Assembly (NCBI RefSeq): GCF_000378445.1
Contig: NZ_KB899706.1
Location: 51,783 to 115,782, forward strand
Origin: Deinococcus aquatilis DSM 23025
GTDB lineage: Bacteria; Deinococcota; Deinococci; Deinococcales; Deinococcaceae
Direction of reading: 5' to 3'
DNA: 64,000 bases
The notes beneath the pieces were generated by a model that was not told the DNA's origin, did no database searches, and saw nothing but the letters and a program-made list of their open reading frames with translations. Numbering within the stretch: the first letter of the stretch is position 1; each line of letters begins with the position of its first letter. Of the stretch, positions 60,844 through 64,000 are shown piece by piece. Made by a program: the position numbers and the translations under genes.

Positions 60844-61401
60844 CAGGCGCGGCAGGGTCACACCTGTCTGGCCCTGATATTTGCCTTTGCGGTCGCCATA
60901 AGTGACTTCGGGGCGCTCTCCTTCAAAGAAGAGAAGCTGCACACAGCCTTCATTGGCGTACATCTTGGCCGGAAGGGGCGTGGTATTGCTGAATTCCAGC
61001 GTCACATGGCCTTCCCAGCCGGGCTCCAGGGGCGTCACGTTGGCGACTATGCCGCAGCGTGCATAGGTTGATTTTCCCAGAGCCACAACCATCACGTTAT
61101 CTGGAATTTTGATGTATTCAAGCGACCTTGCCAGCACAAAGCTGTTGGGTGGAATAATAATTTCATCGGACACTATATCGACGAACGATTTATCATCAAA
61201 ATTCTTGGGGTCTACCAGGGCGCTGTGAACGTTGGTAAACACCTTCCATTCGTCGGCGCAGCGCAGGTCGTAACCAAAGCTGCTCAGACCGTAGCTGATG
61301 ACCTGTGCGTTGTCTGAAGTGCGGATCAGACGGTCTTCAAAGGGGGTAATCATGCCCTCCAGGGCCAGTTGGCGGATGCGCCAGTCGGGAAGAATGCTCA
61401 T
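60841..61401 (-). CDS. dcd: dCTP deaminase
   Basis: Converts dCTP to dUTP, feeding dTMP synthesis. 186 residues with the Dcd pattern: S-I-L-P-D-W-R-I start, [12 protein letters not shown] near 37, F-V-L-A-R-S-L-E near 91, G-K-S-T-Y-A-R-C-G near 109, and the catalytic-site region [13 protein letters not shown] near 127. TACCAT ends seven bases before ATG 61401, a leaderless start; a Met three codons upstream is possible. Its stop codon is part of the dispersed repeat. Confidence 0.93.
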   Translation of the reverse strand: MSILPDWRIRQLALEGMITPFEDRLIRTSDNAQVISYGLSSFGYDLRCADEWKVFTNVHSALVDPKNFDDKSFVDIVSDEIIIPPNSFVLARSLEYIKIPDNVMVVALGKSTYARCGIVANVTPLEPGWEGHVTLEFSNTTPLPAKMYANEGCVQLLFFEGERPEVTYGDRKGKYQGQTGVTLPRL

Positions 61402-61442
61402 AGGCTGCATGGTAGCGGCTGACGGGCCGGGTGCGTGCGGGC

Positions 61443-61448
61443 TACGCT
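61443..61448 (+). promoter_or_regulatory. -10 box of the phosphoesterase
   Basis: TACGCT six bases before the GTG at 61455. Confidence 0.45.
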
Positions 61449-61454
61449 GTGCGG

Positions 61455-62228
61455 GTGCGTGTAGCAGTGATTTCGGATGTGCATGGCAATGCGTTCGCGC
61501 TGGACGCCGTGTTGAGGCAGCTTCGGCAGGCCAGCCCTGACCTGATCCTGAATCTGGGCGATCAGGTGGAAGGCGTGGCCGACCCGGCGCGGGCAGCACA
61601 GACCCAGGCTGAGCTGGCCCAGGCTGGGGCGCTGGAAGTGCGCGGCAACAACGAAGAGAAACTCTGGCCGGATGGCCGCCGCTCGGCCCTATCGCGCAGC
61701 TTTGGCGAGTGGCTGAGCGGGAAAGTTGACGCCCCCGCGCTGGCACGTCTGGCCGCCCTGCCCCTCACGGTTTCCGCGTTGGACGGAGAACTGCTGGCCT
61801 GTCACGGCACGCTGGAGAGCGCCTGGCACAGCCTCCTGTGGGTCTGGCAGCACGAGGGCGAGGGCCAGAACAGGGGGCAGGGCTTTTACCGCTCCCGCGA
61901 TCCGCGTGAGGTGCGGGCGCACTTGGAGCCGTTCGGCGCGGGCGTGGTGGTGTGCGGCCATACCCACCGCCCCGGCGCGACCCGTGTGGGAGATACCCTG
62001 CTGGTGAATGCCGGAGCGGTCAGCGATCAGGTAGACGGCGACCCACGCGCCCGCTGGACATTGCTGGAACGGCGAGCGGGCGCATGGTCGGTGGATTTCC
62101 GCGCCGTGCCCTATGACGTGGAGGCCGCCGTGCGCTGGGCCGAAACCCATTCCCCGTTCGGGGCCTTCGTGAGTGGAATGCTCCGCAACGCCACCTTCGA
62201 CGGGCGCGGAGTGGGGGAGGGGCGTTGA
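61455..62228 (+). CDS. YfcE/MJ0936-type metallophosphoesterase
   Basis: Metal ligands in order: V-I-S-D-V-H-G-N near residue 8, L-N-L-G-D-Q-V, R-G-N-N-E (in place of G-N-H-D/E), L-L-A-C-H-G-T and V-C-G-H-T-H. The N-N-E replaces the usual N-H; many YfcE-like enzymes have N-x-D/E there, so activity is likely but not certain. Substrates include phosphodiesters. GTG 61455 is chosen from the TACGCT box six bases upstream. The gene starts 53 bases from the divergent dcd gene. Confidence 0.82.
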   Translation: MRVAVISDVHGNAFALDAVLRQLRQASPDLILNLGDQVEGVADPARAAQTQAELAQAGALEVRGNNEEKLWPDGRRSALSRSFGEWLSGKVDAPALARLAALPLTVSALDGELLACHGTLESAWHSLLWVWQHEGEGQNRGQGFYRSRDPREVRAHLEPFGAGVVVCGHTHRPGATRVGDTLLVNAGAVSDQVDGDPRARWTLLERRAGAWSVDFRAVPYDVEAAVRWAETHSPFGAFVSGMLRNATFDGRGVGEGR

Positions 62229-62259
62229 CGGGCGCAGCACACGCGCTAGGCTGATTCCA

Positions 62260-63396
62260 ATGAAACAGTTGCCTATGAACTCCTGCCGATCTCTGGTGTT
62301 CTTGCTGTGTGCGGGGCTGGCTTCCGGTGCGGCGGCCCAGAACGAGGACCCCAGAGCCTGCGGAGGCGCGGTGGGCGCTCCGGCGTGGGCAGCAGCGCCC
62401 ATCAAGGCCGGAACGGTCTACCGGGGTACGGTGGGCAACCTGCCCGTCGTGCTGCAACTGGGGGAGGGTGCAGACGGAATCGGCGGCGCGGCGCGGTACT
62501 ACTACGAGCGCAAGGGCGTCAATATCGAATTGACCCCGTTTCGCAGCGGCCAGAACCTGATTTTGCAGGAAGAAGTCTGGAGTGGCCCGATGGATGGGCG
62601 GGTGGTCACGGGCTGCCTGACCCTCAGCCGCAACGCCGCTGGACTGACCGGCACCTGGGCCAAACCCACGGGTCTGGGCAAGCTGCCTGTGCGCCTCTCT
62701 CCTCTGAATGTGCTGGGCACGGCTTTGCAGCTTCCCTCTTCTCCCGGCCTCTTGAAACTGAAGGTGAACGATCCGCTGGCTTTCCTGAAGCTGAACCATG
62801 TCTGGCTGACCCAGGCGGGCGGAAAAAGCGTGCGCGAGCCGCTGTCGGGTGTCGTGTATCCGCGTGTGGCCGGGGCCAGTGCTGGCCTGAAGGCCGCCCT
62901 GCAGGACCGCCAACTGGGGCACGCCGTCAGTGCGCTGGATTGCCAGTCGATGTTGGGCAGCAGCGATATGGATGAGGGCTACGAACTGAATGCAGCCATC
63001 ACTTACCTGTCGGCTAAGTTGGTCAGCCTGCGTGAGGATGCTGGGTACTACTGCGGGGGCGCACACCCCGACAACTACACCGAGGGCGTGATGCTTGACC
63101 GTGCCACAGGCCGCTCTGTGCCCCTCACCGCCATCTGGCCCAGACTGACGCCCGCTCGCCAGAGTGCGCTGTACCTGTCTCACCTGCCCGCAGATCTGGA
63201 CAGCGAATGTCTGGATGTACTGCGTGATATGGGCAGCGAATTTACCTTCTACCTGACCCCAGCGGGACTGAACCTGACGCCCACCGGCCTGCCGCATGTG
63301 GTGGGCGCGTGCGCCGAGACCGCTGTGCTGCCGTTTGCCAGCCTCAAGGCGGATGCCAACGCGCAGGGCGCTTATTACCGCGAGTTCTATCGTTAG
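62260..63396 (+). CDS. Exported protein with DUF3298-like C-terminus
   Basis: A signal peptide (L-V-F-L-L-C-A-G-L-A-S-G-A-A-A) precedes a 355-residue mature protein. Residues about 255-300 (Y-Y-C-G-G-A-H-P-D-N, then M-L-D-R-A-T-G) are reminiscent of the DUF3298/RsiV family, whose members bind lysozyme or other ligands at the cell surface. The rest is unfamiliar. TAGGCT ends seven bases before ATG 62260. It is alone in its operon and the 3' side is empty until an IS remnant. Confidence 0.6.
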   Translation: MKQLPMNSCRSLVFLLCAGLASGAAAQNEDPRACGGAVGAPAWAAAPIKAGTVYRGTVGNLPVVLQLGEGADGIGGAARYYYERKGVNIELTPFRSGQNLILQEEVWSGPMDGRVVTGCLTLSRNAAGLTGTWAKPTGLGKLPVRLSPLNVLGTALQLPSSPGLLKLKVNDPLAFLKLNHVWLTQAGGKSVREPLSGVVYPRVAGASAGLKAALQDRQLGHAVSALDCQSMLGSSDMDEGYELNAAITYLSAKLVSLREDAGYYCGGAHPDNYTEGVMLDRATGRSVPLTAIWPRLTPARQSALYLSHLPADLDSECLDVLRDMGSEFTFYLTPAGLNLTPTGLPHVVGACAETAVLPFASLKADANAQGAYYREFYR

Positions 63397-63781
63397 GGAC
63401 CGCGTTATCCGGGAAGAGAGGAGAATTGTGTGTGGAGGGGATTGTGAGGCTGGTTCCACGGTTTACCCCCACCCCCCAGCCCCCGGCCCCAAAGGGGTCA
63501 GGGGAGTGAAGCGCTGCGCTCGGCAGGAGTGATCTTGTCGCGTTCTAGCTCGGCTACATTGCACATTTAGAAGCGGAATTGCCCGTCGTCTTGACGTTGG
63601 AATTGGCCCGCCCACTTCGTGGACGACGGCCTCACACGGATTCGGGCGGGGACGATCTGGGGTGGCGGTATCGGGGTCTTTGCTTCTCACCTTGAGGGGG
63701 GGCATTGAGTCAGCAACGCGGGCAAGGGAAGACTCGCTGTTCCATGTACGCAAGTCGTTTTCGTTCCGTATCCAGGCAACC
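63397..63781. other. Non-coding stretch before an IS remnant
   Basis: A GC-rich block with CCCCCCAGCCCCC-like runs sits at 63470-63500. No gene is supported. The right part is probably the end of the insertion sequence whose transposase tail follows. Confidence 0.4.
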
Positions 63782-64000
63782 TCAGTACCCGACACTTTCT
63801 GAATTGAGCGTCTGGCTGGATTTCAAAAGCCCAATGAGTTGCAGGGCTTCCGCCTCCCCACGCTCGTGGATGCAGACGAACGTCCGCACGAGGGTCCGGA
63901 GGCCCAGCGTCACCACACTCCAGGCTCGCCGACCGTGCGCCTTCACAGTGCAGGTTTGGAGAACCCCCACCAGCACGCACCAGACGTACGCCAGGGTCAA
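63782..64000 (-). mobile_element. IS4-like transposase, C-terminal part (continues past the window)
   Basis: The minus strand reads A-Y-V-W-C-V-L-V-G-V, then K-A-H-G-R-R-A-W-S-V-V-T-L-G-L-R-T-L, which is the usual C-terminal end of IS4-family (DDE) transposases of Deinococcus. The frame is open to the right edge, so the rest is outside. The terminal inverted repeat should lie between about 63550 and 63780 but I could not define it. Confidence 0.6.

Noticed and set aside
63460..63500. Relation of the CCCCC-rich block to the crt palindrome
   Set aside because: Only the TTTACCCCC-like start and GC runs are shared; the nested palindromes are missing.

Overview
The window is a stretch of a Deinococcus chromosome. 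The strongest marker is ddrB, the Deinococcus-specific single-strand DNA-binding protein, which sits under a radiation/desiccation response palindrome. Supporting signs are carotenoid genes (crtI, crtB), a DR2231-like MazG protein, high GC, and many start codons placed 5-8 bases after a TANNNT box (leaderless mRNAs, common in Deinococcus).

Bases 1-13.3 kb look like a defence island. There is the 3' part of an SNF2-type helicase, a convergent pair (NERD-nuclease membrane protein plus a small secreted two-repeat protein), and a two-gene operon. The first operon gene is a 1753-residue fusion of a DEDDh exonuclease, a DinG/XPD-type Fe-S helicase and a complete RecQ-type helicase. The second is an unrecognised 894-residue multidomain protein, translationally coupled to it. 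I could not match this set to a named system, and it is my main candidate for something undescribed.

Bases 13.3-21.3 kb hold decaying polymorphic-toxin/immunity genes: a frameshifted SUKH gene and its intact paralogue 7 kb away, an unknown 217-residue protein, two Imm11-like (DUF1629) genes, one of which has only an ATA start, and a toxin tail. A GAF sensor kinase, a DinB protein and a 5'-truncated tRNA-Met are interspersed. The truncated tRNA suggests an integration boundary.

Bases 21.4-64 kb are mostly ordinary chromosome: aldo-keto reductase, arginase, acetyltransferase, phosphoesterases, ddrB, thioesterase, EAL protein, carboxylesterase, uvrB, LysR regulator divergent from aceE-aceF (pyruvate dehydrogenase E1-E2), OsmC, lipase-like hydrolase, astacin-like lipoprotein, crtI-crtB, a methyltransferase, a holin-X-type membrane pair, rpsA, tRNA-Gln, trxB, HD and GrpB-nucleotidyltransferase genes, a tandem SlyD-type isomerase, moeA and dcd. 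Small dispersed repeats occur in pairs (22.4/60.7 kb and 23.3/51.5 kb), a large palindrome lies between crtI and crtB, a DinB remnant follows trxB, and an IS transposase tail ends the window.
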